Positions 44,051 through 53,028 of a stretch of 64,000 nt of DNA are shown one piece after another (the first letter of the stretch is position 1; each line of letters opens with the position of its first letter). The translations under genes were made by a program, and so were the position numbers. The stretch lies in contig OY282383.1 of NCBI GenBank assembly GCA_958295855.1, forward strand, positions 2,274,481-2,338,480. Direction: 5' to 3'. The stretch is from an uncultured Poribacteria bacterium (lineage in GTDB: Bacteria; Poribacteria; WGA-4E; WGA-3G). The notes under the pieces were generated by a model that made no database searches, was not told the origin of the DNA, and was given only the letters and a program-made list of their open reading frames with translations.

Positions 44051-44312
44051 ATTAGACGCACTGCCTGATGAAACCGATTGGGAGCGCGTCAATGCATTAA
44101 CAGATGCGGACATTGACACCGCGGCAGTGTCTGATGAGGACGATTCAAAAACGGATGAAGGCTTTTGGAAGGATGCCACGGTGATCATGCCAGAAAACAC
44201 TGTCGTCGTCGATTCAGACCTGTTCGCGTGGTTCAAGGCACAGACACCAGACTATGAAACGCAAATTAACACCGTTCTCCGGGCATACGTCGAAGCAAGT
44301 ACCTGTGCGTAA
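44010..44312 (+). CDS. brnA: BrnA-family antitoxin
   Basis: 100 residues, start at 44010 with AAGGAAGG upstream; overlaps brnT by 41 bp. It contains LDALPDETDWERVNALTD, FWKDATVIMPENTVVVDSDL and the C-terminal FAWFKAQTPDYETQINTVLR, the DNA-binding part of BrnA. It binds BrnT and represses the operon. Confidence 0.88.
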   Translation: MKEQNTYVEYTRSELDALPDETDWERVNALTDADIDTAAVSDEDDSKTDEGFWKDATVIMPENTVVVDSDLFAWFKAQTPDYETQINTVLRAYVEASTCA

Positions 44313-44849
44313 TTTCCTATTCATTTGAGGTCGCAGCAGAAACCTCCGACGAGAGCTATAGAGCATTCTTAGAACCACCTTGCATTCTCAATTCTCCGCA
44401 AGGAATAACGAAAAAGAGGCATCTTGTGTTTAGATGACACATCCCGCTCCTCTGGCGCGGAAGAGGGGAAACGACGCGCCCCCCAGTAATATTTAAAAGT
44501 ATAGAGAGACAGCTCCTCTGGCGAGTCGCGCTCGGGAGATGGCTCCTACCGGTTAAGGGGTAAGTTGCAGTGGCGTAAAATGTAATCAAATCTATACAAA
44601 TGTAATCAAATCTATCTGAAAGAGGTAGTCTTATCTGACAGAGACAGAGGATGGTGAATGGAGCGTGGAAACGTTTCCTACTGCACGATGCGAAGTGGCA
44701 CGCTGAACAGGCCTACCCCCCGTGAAAAAGGTATTTACCCTGCAAAGCAGGGCGAATACCACCTGCGGATGAAGAGTTGGCAATGCGAATGCAGAAAGGT
44801 ATTATCCCCGCTTTGCGGGGTAAATACCGATGCCGACGGTGGAGGTGGC

Positions 44850-45044
44850 GATAAGACCTACGTGAGACCCTCACCTGCGACATCTCACTACAGCATCTGA
44901 GACGACACGAACAATCGTTACGACACGTCGCGGACAGCTTAGCCGAGACGTAAAACGCCTGTGGATGCCGTGTAAGCCCTCGGTGTGAGGCAGTGGCAGT
45001 TGAAGCAGGAAGTATGACAGCAATGACCACAAATGTGAGATCGG
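44850..45044 (+). pseudogene. Possible relic of an IS200/IS605-type tnpB 3' end
   Basis: In one frame the tail reads SPRCEAVAVEAGSMTAMTTN, and just before it in other frames KTPVDAV; both look like the C-terminal end of TnpB proteins (TPVE...VEAGS). Frames are broken by stops and shifts and the catalytic part is absent. Weak call based on short motifs. Confidence 0.3.
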
Positions 45045-45128
45045 TATTTACCCCGCAAAGCGGGGATAATACCTTTAATGTATAGATTTGTGAGATTTGT
45101 ATAAGTTCTACAGAGCGGTATAATCCTG

Positions 45129-45179
45129 AGGCGGCCCATGCCGACTATCAGAAACTCCTCCGAGCGCGGCTGTAGTGAG
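45129..45179. repeat. 51-bp direct repeat, copy 2
   Basis: Exact copy of 43233-43283, including the stop codon of the aldolase-like gene; the flanks are unrelated. Confidence 0.95.
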
Positions 45180-45391
45180 CAGAGGTAAAGGTATTATCCC
45201 CTGCAAAGCAGGGGCTAAATACCGATGTTGCCCCAGATTTATCACGAGATTTATCACGCATTTCATGCGTGACGAAGTCTTGCACGTGACTAATCACTTT
45301 GTGGGGAAACTACAAATTATTAAAAATAAAGTACTGAAATCGTTTGCATGCCACAGAAGGCAGCAAATCACCAAAAAAGGAGAGACTTCAC

Positions 45392-48025
45392 ATGAAAAAA
45401 ATGCTAGTTGCTACTGTGTCGACGTTACTTATCGTTTCAACCTTATATCTACCAAACATTTTCGCCCAAGATTCTCCGCAATGGCATTTACCCGAAGGTG
45501 CTAAGGCCCGCCTTGGCAAAGGCTGGCTATCCGATGTTCAGTATTCGCCGGATGGCACCCGGCTTGCCGTTGCTGGTTCCATTGGGGTTTGGCTCTATGA
45601 CACAGCAACCGATGAAGAAATCGCCCTCTTTACTAGCTATGGATATGGCGTTTCGTCCGTCGCGTATTCTCCCGATGGGAGCATGCTCGCGGGTGGGAGT
45701 GCGGACGGTACCATCCGCCTATGGGATACTGAAACAAGCGAAATCCTTCACACCTTGACTGAACACACGAGGAGTGTCCGCAGCCTGATCTTTAGCCCTG
45801 ATGGGGTTCTGCTCGCGAGTGGAAGTAGAGATGATACCATCCGCCTCTGGAATCCTGAAACGGGCGAACTCGTGGCAACGCTTGAGGGCCATACGGAAAG
45901 CATCAGCAGTCTTGTTTTCAGTCCTGATGGCAGCATGCTCATCAGTGGAAGCCAAGACGATACTATCGGTATATGGAATGCTGCCACGGGCGAGCTCCAA
46001 AACACTCTCGTTGGGCATCGCGATAATGTCGCCAGTGTTGCAATTAGCTCTGACGGTGCTACACTCGCCAGCGGGGATTTGAGCGCGATTATCCACCTGT
46101 GGGATATTGCTAAGGGCACGCTCAAGCAAACGCTCACCGGACATACGTCTCATGTCCACGACATTGAGTACAGCCCGGACGGGAGCATCCTCGCGAGTGC
46201 CAGTGAGGACGATACCATCCGCTTATGGGACGCAGCCACGGGCGCACACCTGAAAACACTCACCGGACACACCGCGGATGTCTATCGAATTGCTTTTACG
46301 CCTGATGGAAGTACCCTCACTACTGGTGCGTGGGACGCGACCCTCCGTTTCTGGGAGCCTGTCACGGGGGCGCACCTGAAAACCATCACCGGACACACAG
46401 ATGTTGTCGTCAGCGTTACGTTCAGTGCCGACGGAAGCACACTTGCCACCCGGAGTTGGGACAAAACCATCCGCCTGTGGGATGCTGTCACGGGCGAACT
46501 TCGGCATACCCTCACAGGACATCAAGACGACGTTGACATTGTTGTGTTCGCGCCTGATGGCCGAACACTCGCAAGTGGCAGCCAGGACGATACTGTCCGC
46601 TTATGGGATGCCGTTACCGGTGAACACCTGAAGACGCTCAGAGGCCATAGTTCTTACCTCATAAGTCTTGTTTTCAGCCCTGATGGGAGCCTGCTCGCCA
46701 GCGGCAGTGAAGACGATACTATCCGCTTATGGAATGCCATCACAGGCGAACACATAACAACCCTGAGGGAACATGAGGCAGGGGTTGAGGCACTCGCTTT
46801 CAGTCCTGATGGAAGCATGCTCGCCAGCGGGAGTCGTGACAATACGATTCGCCTATGGCATCTCGAAACAGGTGAAGTGCTGCACACCATCACTGAACAT
46901 GAGACTGATGTCTGGACCGTGGCCTTCAGTCCTGATAGCAACACGCTCGCAAGTGGCGGCAGCGACAATGTTTTCCTATGGGATGTTTCAACGGGAGAAC
47001 TCCAGCAAACTTTCAGCAAATATATCGCCCCTGAAGAGACAGTGACGGGTGTAGAGGAATTGGAAGGGGATGGTAACGATCTCATCGATATGCCCTTAGT
47101 GGCGGGTGTAGAGGAATTGGAAGGGGATGCCCCGGCTGATAATCCAGCGAATGCTACCAGTATTGTTTTCAGTCCCGATGGCAGCACACTCGTCAGTGGA
47201 AGTTACGACGCGGCTATCCGCTTATGGGACATTAGGACAGCGGAGCAACTGCAAACACTTGAAGGCCATACTTATTCTATCACAAGTGTTGCGGTTAGCC
47301 CTGATGGCAGGACTATCGCGAGTGGCAGTTTCGATGGTACAGTGCTTCTGTGGGAATTTCCAACCACAATGGGCAGCACCGAACGCATGATTGCCGATGC
47401 GAATGGCGACGGTGTCATCAATATCCAAGATGTGGTGTTGGTTGCGGCAAGTTTCGGAGAGACTGGAGAGAGTGCTGCAGATCTGAACGGCGATGGTGTC
47501 GTCAATATTCAGGATCTCGTTTTGATTGCGAATGCCATCGGAAATGTTGCAGGTGCCCCTGCTGCGCACCCCAGCGCAACCGAGCGGCTTACCGCGGTGC
47601 AGGTAAGGCAGTGGCTGACGCTCGCCAAGCGAGAGGCATCGCGACCGATCCAAACGTCAAGGTTTCCGCGTGGGTTTTCCTACGAGCGGGGAATTCTGGT
47701 GCTTGAGCAAATTTTGGAAACGTTGGCTCCGAAAGAGACAGCACTCCTGCCAAACTACCCGAATCCGTTCAACCCAGAGACATGGATACCGTATCAGTTA
47801 GCAAAGCCTGCAGAGGTGACGTTGACTGTCTATGCTGCAAATGGGGCAGAGGTACGCACCTTGGCATTAGGGCATCAACCGGCCGGGCTCTATCAGAACC
47901 GAAGCCGTGCCGCGTATTGGGATGGCAGAAATGCACAGGGTGAGCAGGTAGCGAGTGGTATCTACTTCTACACCCTATCGGCGGGCGATTTCACGGCTAC
48001 GCGCAAAATGCTCATCCGGAAGTAG
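45392..48025 (+). CDS. Secreted WD40 protein with dockerin repeats and T9SS/FlgD-like C-terminal domain
   Basis: 877 residues from ATG 45392 (AAGGAGAG upstream). Signal peptide: MKKMLVATVSTLLIVSTLYL, cleaved after IFA. Fourteen WD40 repeats follow (FSPDGSMLASGS...IRLWD type), enough for two seven-bladed propellers. Between repeats 12 and 13 is a linker with GVEELEGD twice. At 668-716 two dockerin type I Ca-binding loops, DANGDGVINIQDVVLVAASF and DLNGDGVVNIQDLVLIAN. The C-terminal ~95 residues begin LLPNYPNPFNPETWIPYQL and end ATRKMLIRK, a FlgD-Ig/Por-type sorting domain. Likely an exported cell-surface or extracellular scaffold protein. Confidence 0.88.
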   Translation: MKKMLVATVSTLLIVSTLYLPNIFAQDSPQWHLPEGAKARLGKGWLSDVQYSPDGTRLAVAGSIGVWLYDTATDEEIALFTSYGYGVSSVAYSPDGSMLAGGSADGTIRLWDTETSEILHTLTEHTRSVRSLIFSPDGVLLASGSRDDTIRLWNPETGELVATLEGHTESISSLVFSPDGSMLISGSQDDTIGIWNAATGELQNTLVGHRDNVASVAISSDGATLASGDLSAIIHLWDIAKGTLKQTLTGHTSHVHDIEYSPDGSILASASEDDTIRLWDAATGAHLKTLTGHTADVYRIAFTPDGSTLTTGAWDATLRFWEPVTGAHLKTITGHTDVVVSVTFSADGSTLATRSWDKTIRLWDAVTGELRHTLTGHQDDVDIVVFAPDGRTLASGSQDDTVRLWDAVTGEHLKTLRGHSSYLISLVFSPDGSLLASGSEDDTIRLWNAITGEHITTLREHEAGVEALAFSPDGSMLASGSRDNTIRLWHLETGEVLHTITEHETDVWTVAFSPDSNTLASGGSDNVFLWDVSTGELQQTFSKYIAPEETVTGVEELEGDGNDLIDMPLVAGVEELEGDAPADNPANATSIVFSPDGSTLVSGSYDAAIRLWDIRTAEQLQTLEGHTYSITSVAVSPDGRTIASGSFDGTVLLWEFPTTMGSTERMIADANGDGVINIQDVVLVAASFGETGESAADLNGDGVVNIQDLVLIANAIGNVAGAPAAHPSATERLTAVQVRQWLTLAKREASRPIQTSRFPRGFSYERGILVLEQILETLAPKETALLPNYPNPFNPETWIPYQLAKPAEVTLTVYAANGAEVRTLALGHQPAGLYQNRSRAAYWDGRNAQGEQVASGIYFYTLSAGDFTATRKMLIRK

Positions 48026-48032
48026 GAGTGTA

Positions 48033-48076
48033 TTGTAGGGGCGGGCCAGGGCAGGCACAAGGCACTGCCCCTACAC
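48033..48076. repeat. F-type palindrome that supplies the trpS stop codon
   Basis: GTAGGGGCGGGCC and GGCAGGCACAAGGCACTGCC, followed by CCTACA. The trpS TAG (48073-48071) lies inside it. Confidence 0.7.
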
Positions 48077-49060
48077 ACCAACCGCCTTGCGAACCTTCGC
48101 TAAAATCGGCACCGCAATATCGCGCGCTTTTTCTGCGCCTTTTTCAAGCACCTTATCCAATTCAGCCGGAGTGTCCATCAAATCATTATACCGCTCCCGC
48201 TTGGCAGAAAATGTAGCCTCTAACAACGCAAACAACTCTTTTTTCATCTCACCATAAGCAAGCCCCCCCTCAAGATAGAGGTGCCGCTTCGCAGCAATCG
48301 CATCCGCATCCGCAAAATGCCGGTAGATGGCAAAGATGTTACATTCATCCGGATCCTTCGCATCTTCTGGGTGCTTGGAATCGGTTACGATGCGCTTAAC
48401 CCGTTTGAGGACTTGGTTTGGCGGGGCGAAAATTGGAATGACGTTGTTATAACTTTTGCTCATCTTTCTGCCATCAATCCCAGGAATAGTCATCACCTCT
48501 TTCCGAATCACAGCTTTCGGAATTGTCAAGACGTTGCCATAATTCCTGTTGAAGGTAAGCGCGACATCGCGCGTAATCTCAAGATGTTGCTGCTGGTCAA
48601 GCCCGACTGGCACAACGTGTGTCCCAAAGAGCAGGATATCTGCTGCCATCAAAACGGGATAGGTAAAGAGCCCTACGTTAATGTTCTTATCCTCTTCACG
48701 TCCCGCTGCAATATTGTCGTCAACGATCGCTTTGTAGGCATGCGCTCGGTTGAGCAATCCTTTTGCTGTGAAACAGGACAATATCCACGCCAATTCAAAC
48801 ACTTCTGGAATGTCCGATTGGCGGTAGATAATCTCTTTATCTGGGTTTAATCCCAATGCTAACCACGTCGCTGTCGCTTGATAGGTAAGATTAATTAACT
48901 GCTTTGGGTCTCTCACCGTGGTCAAAGCATGATAGTCCGGTATGAAGTAAAGTGCCTGAAAGTCTTTCGTAAGTTCCAACGAGGGTTTAAGCATGCCGAG
49001 GTAGTTACCGATATGCGGAGGTCCTGTCGGTTTAAGTCCTGTTAAAGCAATCTGTTTCAA
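48071..49060 (-). CDS. trpS: Tryptophanyl-tRNA synthetase
   Basis: 329 residues from a TTG at 49060, preceded by AAAAGGAG; a TTG at 49093 would add 11 residues. Class I signatures: TGLKPTGPPHIGNYLG (HIGH-type) near the start and GRKMSKSYNNVIPIF (KMSKS). AYKAIVDDNIAAGREEDKNI and LTYQATATW fit the family. The stop lies in an F-type repeat. Confidence 0.95.
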   Translation of the reverse strand: MKQIALTGLKPTGPPHIGNYLGMLKPSLELTKDFQALYFIPDYHALTTVRDPKQLINLTYQATATWLALGLNPDKEIIYRQSDIPEVFELAWILSCFTAKGLLNRAHAYKAIVDDNIAAGREEDKNINVGLFTYPVLMAADILLFGTHVVPVGLDQQQHLEITRDVALTFNRNYGNVLTIPKAVIRKEVMTIPGIDGRKMSKSYNNVIPIFAPPNQVLKRVKRIVTDSKHPEDAKDPDECNIFAIYRHFADADAIAAKRHLYLEGGLAYGEMKKELFALLEATFSAKRERYNDLMDTPAELDKVLEKGAEKARDIAVPILAKVRKAVGV

Positions 49061-49141
49061 TTCTTGCGTTCTCCTTTTTGTGTTCTCTCCCAATAGTTGT
49101 CAGTAAACCATATCTTATTATAGTTGGCCGAAGTTGATATG

Positions 49142-49990
49142 TCAAGCGAAGCTCTGAATTACAATCGCATCCCCGCGTTTTAATCCCAAACGTGCTTCAG
49201 CACTCCCACCATTTACGGCAATTTCTAACAGCCCAAAACTCCCAATAATTGCCAGAGGTTCACCTGCTTCAGCCTCAGCGTAAGCACGGTTGAGCCGTTT
49301 AAGTCGCGCGCTGCCTGCCCTGATTTCATAAGCATCCCTTTCTCCGGTAAGCGCGCTTTCCAAGCGCGCCCCCGTCGTCAAAAACAGAGCAAGCACTTCT
49401 TCCGAGATATTCGTTATCGCATTCCCAAAACCGTCAATTTTGACAATCTGTCCTGTCAGCGTATCGCCAGAGATGTTCAGTGTTGGCATAGGAAGTTGAA
49501 CCACATCGTGAATCGGTGCCCCGATACTCGCAAGCGGTACGCCGAGCGATAGATGCGCGGCGACTGGGGCGAAAATATCCCTGCCGTGGAACGTGTTGCT
49601 CACCTGCGGTAAAAGGTAGGCTGGATTCTCAATTGTCACACTTCTGTAAGGGCGGCACGCTGTCTCTGTCCCCTGTACGATATAACTCAGTATCCCATTG
49701 TCGGGACAGACAAAAAACGCGCTGTCAGTTTGGCAGACTATCGCCCGGCGATGGCTTCCAACGCCCGGGTCAACAACGACCGTATGGATGGTGCCTGTCG
49801 GGAAGTAGCGGTGCGCCGAATGGATTGAGAAGGCGGCTTCGTGGACATCCTGCGGCGGGATGGCATGCGTGATGTCAACCATCTGCGCGTTGGGGTTGAT
49901 GCCTAGGATTACGCCCTTCATGATGCCTACATAAGCATCGCTTGTACCAAAATCGGTTGTTAGGGTGATGATGGGAGCCGGAATGTTCAT
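49142..49990 (-). CDS. SAM hydroxide adenosyltransferase (SAM hydrolase, DUF62)
   Basis: 282 residues. N-terminal ITLTTDFGTSDAYVGIMKGV, then VDITHAIPPQDVHEAAF, TVVVDPGVGSHRRAI, FVCPDNGILSY and TFHGRDIFAPVAAHLS; C-terminal barrel with IDGFGNAITNIS. This family hydrolyses S-adenosylmethionine to adenosine and methionine, related to fluorinase but usually lacking halogenase activity. Cytoplasmic. Confidence 0.9.
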   Translation of the reverse strand: MNIPAPIITLTTDFGTSDAYVGIMKGVILGINPNAQMVDITHAIPPQDVHEAAFSIHSAHRYFPTGTIHTVVVDPGVGSHRRAIVCQTDSAFFVCPDNGILSYIVQGTETACRPYRSVTIENPAYLLPQVSNTFHGRDIFAPVAAHLSLGVPLASIGAPIHDVVQLPMPTLNISGDTLTGQIVKIDGFGNAITNISEEVLALFLTTGARLESALTGERDAYEIRAGSARLKRLNRAYAEAEAGEPLAIIGSFGLLEIAVNGGSAEARLGLKRGDAIVIQSFA

Positions 49991-50115
49991 TGTGGTTAGT
50001 CAGTACGAATATTTTGGCATAACCTATCTAACTTTTCAAGGCCGCTTTCGGAGTGATGCATCTAAGCATCGCAAATTTGCTCTGGCTCTTCGGCCAAACT
50101 CCAGTGTATACACGA

Positions 50116-50850
50116 TTATTCTCCTTCAAACTCCCTCAAAACCTCCTCAAGAGAATACGTCTTAGCCCCAGCTTTGCGTTCCGCGATGCTCTGCTCGAAC
50201 TCCGCGGCAACTTCTGGACGCAATTCCAGCCCGTCATCGGAATCGTACTCGTAGTCCTCTAGGCATTGCTCCAATTCCAGATAACTCACGAAAAACTCGA
50301 AAAACGCAGCTTGCAGGCGGAAATCTACGCCATCCGATGAATGCCCCGCCACCTGTAAGGGTACATTGGCAGCACTGTCCGGTGCCGCGCACATCAATTT
50401 TACCATACGTTTACGCACCGTAAACAACTCCCAATGTACCAGCCGCTCCATCAAGATACGGAAGTCTTCAGCAGATAATTCTGCCACCTTTACCTCCGGC
50501 ACATAGTCCACTATCACGCCGCCCATCCGTCGTGCTTCCTGTCCTAAAGGCGATGCCTTCCGCACCGCCTCAACTGCCGCAACGCGACACTTCAGATGCG
50601 CGCATTCTTCGCGCGCGTCAAGCATCCCAAGCAGACAGTCCTCATGGTTTTCTAGTTCAAATGCGAGCCCACAGTAACCTTCAAAAAAGTCACGGAATGC
50701 CTCTTCCAAGGCTTCATGAGCAGCATGACTTGAAAGCAGTGTGACGAGCCGCTCTCGGCGGGCAAAGAGCGAAACGTTCACAATGGGCTGAAGCCAGGCG
50801 CAGAAGTGCGCCAAGTTCATGTCTGGAATTTTCTGAGTCAGAGTGTTCAC
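50116..50850 (-). CDS. Hypothetical helical protein with antitoxin-like C-terminal tail
   Basis: 244 residues from a GTG at 50850. No family recognised. It is mostly helical and acidic. The last 35 residues, VAAEFEQSIAERKAGAKTYS followed by LEEVLREFEGE, resemble the C-terminus of short RHH/ParD-like antitoxins (the ...GK.ISLEEVxREL pattern). It starts 19 bp after the isomerase stop and is probably in its operon. A toxin partner is not adjacent. Confidence 0.5.
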   Translation of the reverse strand: MNTLTQKIPDMNLAHFCAWLQPIVNVSLFARRERLVTLLSSHAAHEALEEAFRDFFEGYCGLAFELENHEDCLLGMLDAREECAHLKCRVAAVEAVRKASPLGQEARRMGGVIVDYVPEVKVAELSAEDFRILMERLVHWELFTVRKRMVKLMCAAPDSAANVPLQVAGHSSDGVDFRLQAAFFEFFVSYLELEQCLEDYEYDSDDGLELRPEVAAEFEQSIAERKAGAKTYSLEEVLREFEGE

Positions 50851-50869
50851 CTATTCTTCCATCCCTCAT

Positions 50870-51670
50870 TTACAAGTGCGCCTGCATCCAGGCAAAACTT
50901 TTTCGCTGGCCGGTGCCATCGTTTTCTCTGCCCTCATATTCACAACACCAGACGCCATCATATCCTGCTGCTCTCAAGCACCGGATTGCCTTCCCGAGCT
51001 CAATCTCGCCCTCTCCGAGTGCTTCACCGCGGTAATTTGCCCGGGAACCGATGCCGTCTTTCAGGTGCGTGTGCAACGTATAGGGCGCGATGATTTCATA
51101 ATATCTAGCCACCGTTTTTAGGTCATGCCCCGCCCACCGGTAATTCATTGTATCCATATTGGCACCGACGTGCTTAGAATCGACGCGTTCAAACAGTTCT
51201 ACCTGCAAATCGCCATCGTTGGTAACGATGCCGTGGTTGTCCACAGCCAAGTAGACCTGCTTTTGTTCCGCGAATTCAACGCAGCGCGTTAAACAGCCCG
51301 CCATCGCTTCAACCCAGCGGCTTTCTGGCACAGCGTCTTTTGGAGAACCACCCTCTGTGCGGAGGACTGAAGTACCGAGCAGTGTAGCGAGCCCTGCAAT
51401 GCGTTCCATACGTGCAACCTGGGAGCGGATGGCTTCCTCTTCCAGCACGACGAAATCGTTTCCCGCCGCGAGTGCTGAGACTTGCAAACCGTAAGATTCA
51501 ACCTGCTTCCTTACCGCTTCAGCATTCGTTTCAGGAGAGGCAGTTTCCAAATTCCAGACATCGCTTATCTGAAGTTCAACGTAGCCAAACCCTGTCTCAC
51601 TCGTAAATTTAAGAAAATCATCAAGCGATTTGCTCGCATAGTTGTAATGAATAAGCCCTAGTTTTGACAT
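50870..51670 (-). CDS. Sugar phosphate isomerase/epimerase-like TIM-barrel protein
   Basis: 266 residues from the ATG at 51670. MSKLGLIHYNYASKSLDDFL, then TGFGYVELQISDVW, VYLAVDNHGIVTND (strand-end His), HVGANMDTMNYRWAG, HTHLKDGIGS and VWCCEYEGRE, the order of the AP endonuclease 2/xylose isomerase-like family. Substrate unknown. Transcribed divergently from mqnE through a shared promoter region at 51704-51757. Confidence 0.82.
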   Translation of the reverse strand: MSKLGLIHYNYASKSLDDFLKFTSETGFGYVELQISDVWNLETASPETNAEAVRKQVESYGLQVSALAAGNDFVVLEEEAIRSQVARMERIAGLATLLGTSVLRTEGGSPKDAVPESRWVEAMAGCLTRCVEFAEQKQVYLAVDNHGIVTNDGDLQVELFERVDSKHVGANMDTMNYRWAGHDLKTVARYYEIIAPYTLHTHLKDGIGSRANYRGEALGEGEIELGKAIRCLRAAGYDGVWCCEYEGRENDGTGQRKSFAWMQAHL

Positions 51671-51703
51671 CCGTCTATTTCCCCTTCTTTTGAAAAAATT
51701 CGC

Positions 51704-51732
51704 TTGCATCTTTAAAATTATTGTGCTATAAT
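51704..51732 (+). promoter_or_regulatory. Promoter of mqnE
   Basis: TTGCAT (51704-51709), 17 bp, TATAAT (51727-51732). Confidence 0.65.
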
Positions 51733-51757
51733 ACCTTTATTGATCGACAAGTGTCAA
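51728..51757 (-). promoter_or_regulatory. Divergent promoter of the isomerase gene, sharing the -10 with mqnE
   Basis: On the minus strand TTGACA (51757-51752), 18 bp, TATTAT (51733-51728). It overlaps the -10 of the plus-strand promoter. A nested palindrome (51797-51825) lies just downstream on the mqnE side. Confidence 0.6.
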
Positions 51758-51891
51758 GCAGTTTTTTCACGTTCTATAGCAAGTTTTCGCAGAAGGGTAT
51801 GTCCCCGCTTTGCGGGGTGATACCCCAACCTGCCAGCTTCGTTGAAAAAGGTTAATAACGCGAAAACAATCACAACTTGGTATAAAAAATA

Positions 51892-53028
51892 ATGGAGAAC
51901 TATAGTCGCTTTACCGACCCAAAATTACCTGCCATCTACGAAAAAGTCAAGGCAGCAGAACGACTCTCCTTTGAGGAGGGCGTCTCGCTTTACGAAAGCC
52001 CCGATATTACCGGGGTGGGGTTTATTGCAAACCACGCCCGCGAACGCCTCAACGGAAACGTCGCCTATTACAACATTAATCAACACATCGATTATTCAAA
52101 CGTGTGTATCCTGCATGCGCGGTGCCACTTTTGCGCCTTTGCACGAAAAAATATGCAAACTGAAGGCGCGTGGGAAATGAGCGTTGATGAATTTTTAGAC
52201 AAGGCGATGTATTCTATACAACATGGATGCACCGAAATTCATAGCGTCGGTGGGCTGCATCCGAAACTGCCGTTTGACTACTACCTCGATATTATCCGTG
52301 GACTCAAAGAACGGATGCCGGAGGTACACCTCAAATTCTTCACGGCTGTCGAAATCCACCACTTCTCGCGCATCTTTAAAATGTCCATAGCAGAGGTTTT
52401 GACGCAGCTGCGTGATGCCGGTTTAGATTCATTGCCCGGTGGCGGTGCCGAAATCTTTGCTGAAGAGACACGCGATAAAATCTGTCCCGGTAAACTGAGC
52501 GCGGACGGCTGGCTTGAAGTTCACGGCATTGCCCATCGCCTCGGCATTCCCACCAATGCAACGATGCTTTATGGGCACCTTGAAACAAACGAGGATAGGG
52601 TAGCACATTTCATCCGGTTGCGGGAACAACAGGATAAATCAGGCGGTTTCGTGACGTTTATTCCGCTCGCATTTCATCCAGCCAACACACGTATGGCATA
52701 TCTACCTTCAACAACAGGTTTAACCGACCTCCGGAACATTGCAGTGGCACGCCTGATGCTGGATAATTTACCACATATTAAGGTGTACTGGATTATGACA
52801 GGCTTGAAAACCGCACAAGTGGCACTCCGATTCGGAGCTGATGATATTGATGGTACAGTCACGGAAGAAAAGATTACGCACATGGCAGGCGCAGACACAC
52901 CAGAATCTGTTACCGTAGAGGCACTCACGCACCTTATTGAAGAAGCCGGCTTTGTGCCAGTTGAACGCGATACGCTTTACAATGAAATCATTCGAGAGGG
53001 GAATCGGTGGTACAGAAAAGCCGCTTAA
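51892..53028 (+). CDS. mqnE: Aminofutalosine synthase (radical SAM, menaquinone futalosine pathway)
   Basis: 378 residues. Joins a chorismate-derived enolpyruvyl benzoate to SAM-derived adenosine, giving aminofutalosine. Blocks: VAYYNINQHIDYSNVC, GCTEIHSVGGLHPKLPFDYY, LKFFTAVEIHHFSRI, DSLPGGGAEIF, MLYGHLETNEDRVAHF, FIPLAFHPANT. The cluster Cys are C72, C78 and C81: spacing is C-x5-C-x2-C rather than C-x3-C-x2-C. Followed at once by mqnA, confirming the pathway. Confidence 0.92.
   Translation: MENYSRFTDPKLPAIYEKVKAAERLSFEEGVSLYESPDITGVGFIANHARERLNGNVAYYNINQHIDYSNVCILHARCHFCAFARKNMQTEGAWEMSVDEFLDKAMYSIQHGCTEIHSVGGLHPKLPFDYYLDIIRGLKERMPEVHLKFFTAVEIHHFSRIFKMSIAEVLTQLRDAGLDSLPGGGAEIFAEETRDKICPGKLSADGWLEVHGIAHRLGIPTNATMLYGHLETNEDRVAHFIRLREQQDKSGGFVTFIPLAFHPANTRMAYLPSTTGLTDLRNIAVARLMLDNLPHIKVYWIMTGLKTAQVALRFGADDIDGTVTEEKITHMAGADTPESVTVEALTHLIEEAGFVPVERDTLYNEIIREGNRWYRKAA

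Larger units (their letters stand above)
44313..45391. repeat. 1.08-kb non-genic spacer: repeats, TnpB relic, direct repeat copy 2
   Basis: B-type repeat without internal palindrome (44331-44408); a 20-bp tandem repeat AAATGTAATCAAATCTATAC (44578-44616); nested palindromes at 44730-44762, 44799-44831, 45041-45073 and 45188-45222; a candidate TnpB relic (44850-45044); the 51-bp direct repeat copy 2 (45129-45179). Open frames here have no recognisable product. Confidence 0.7.

Noticed and set aside
44658..44900. An 80-codon open frame in the BrnTA downstream region
   Set aside because: Most of it crosses two nested palindromes and lacks a ribosome site; at best part of a TnpB relic.
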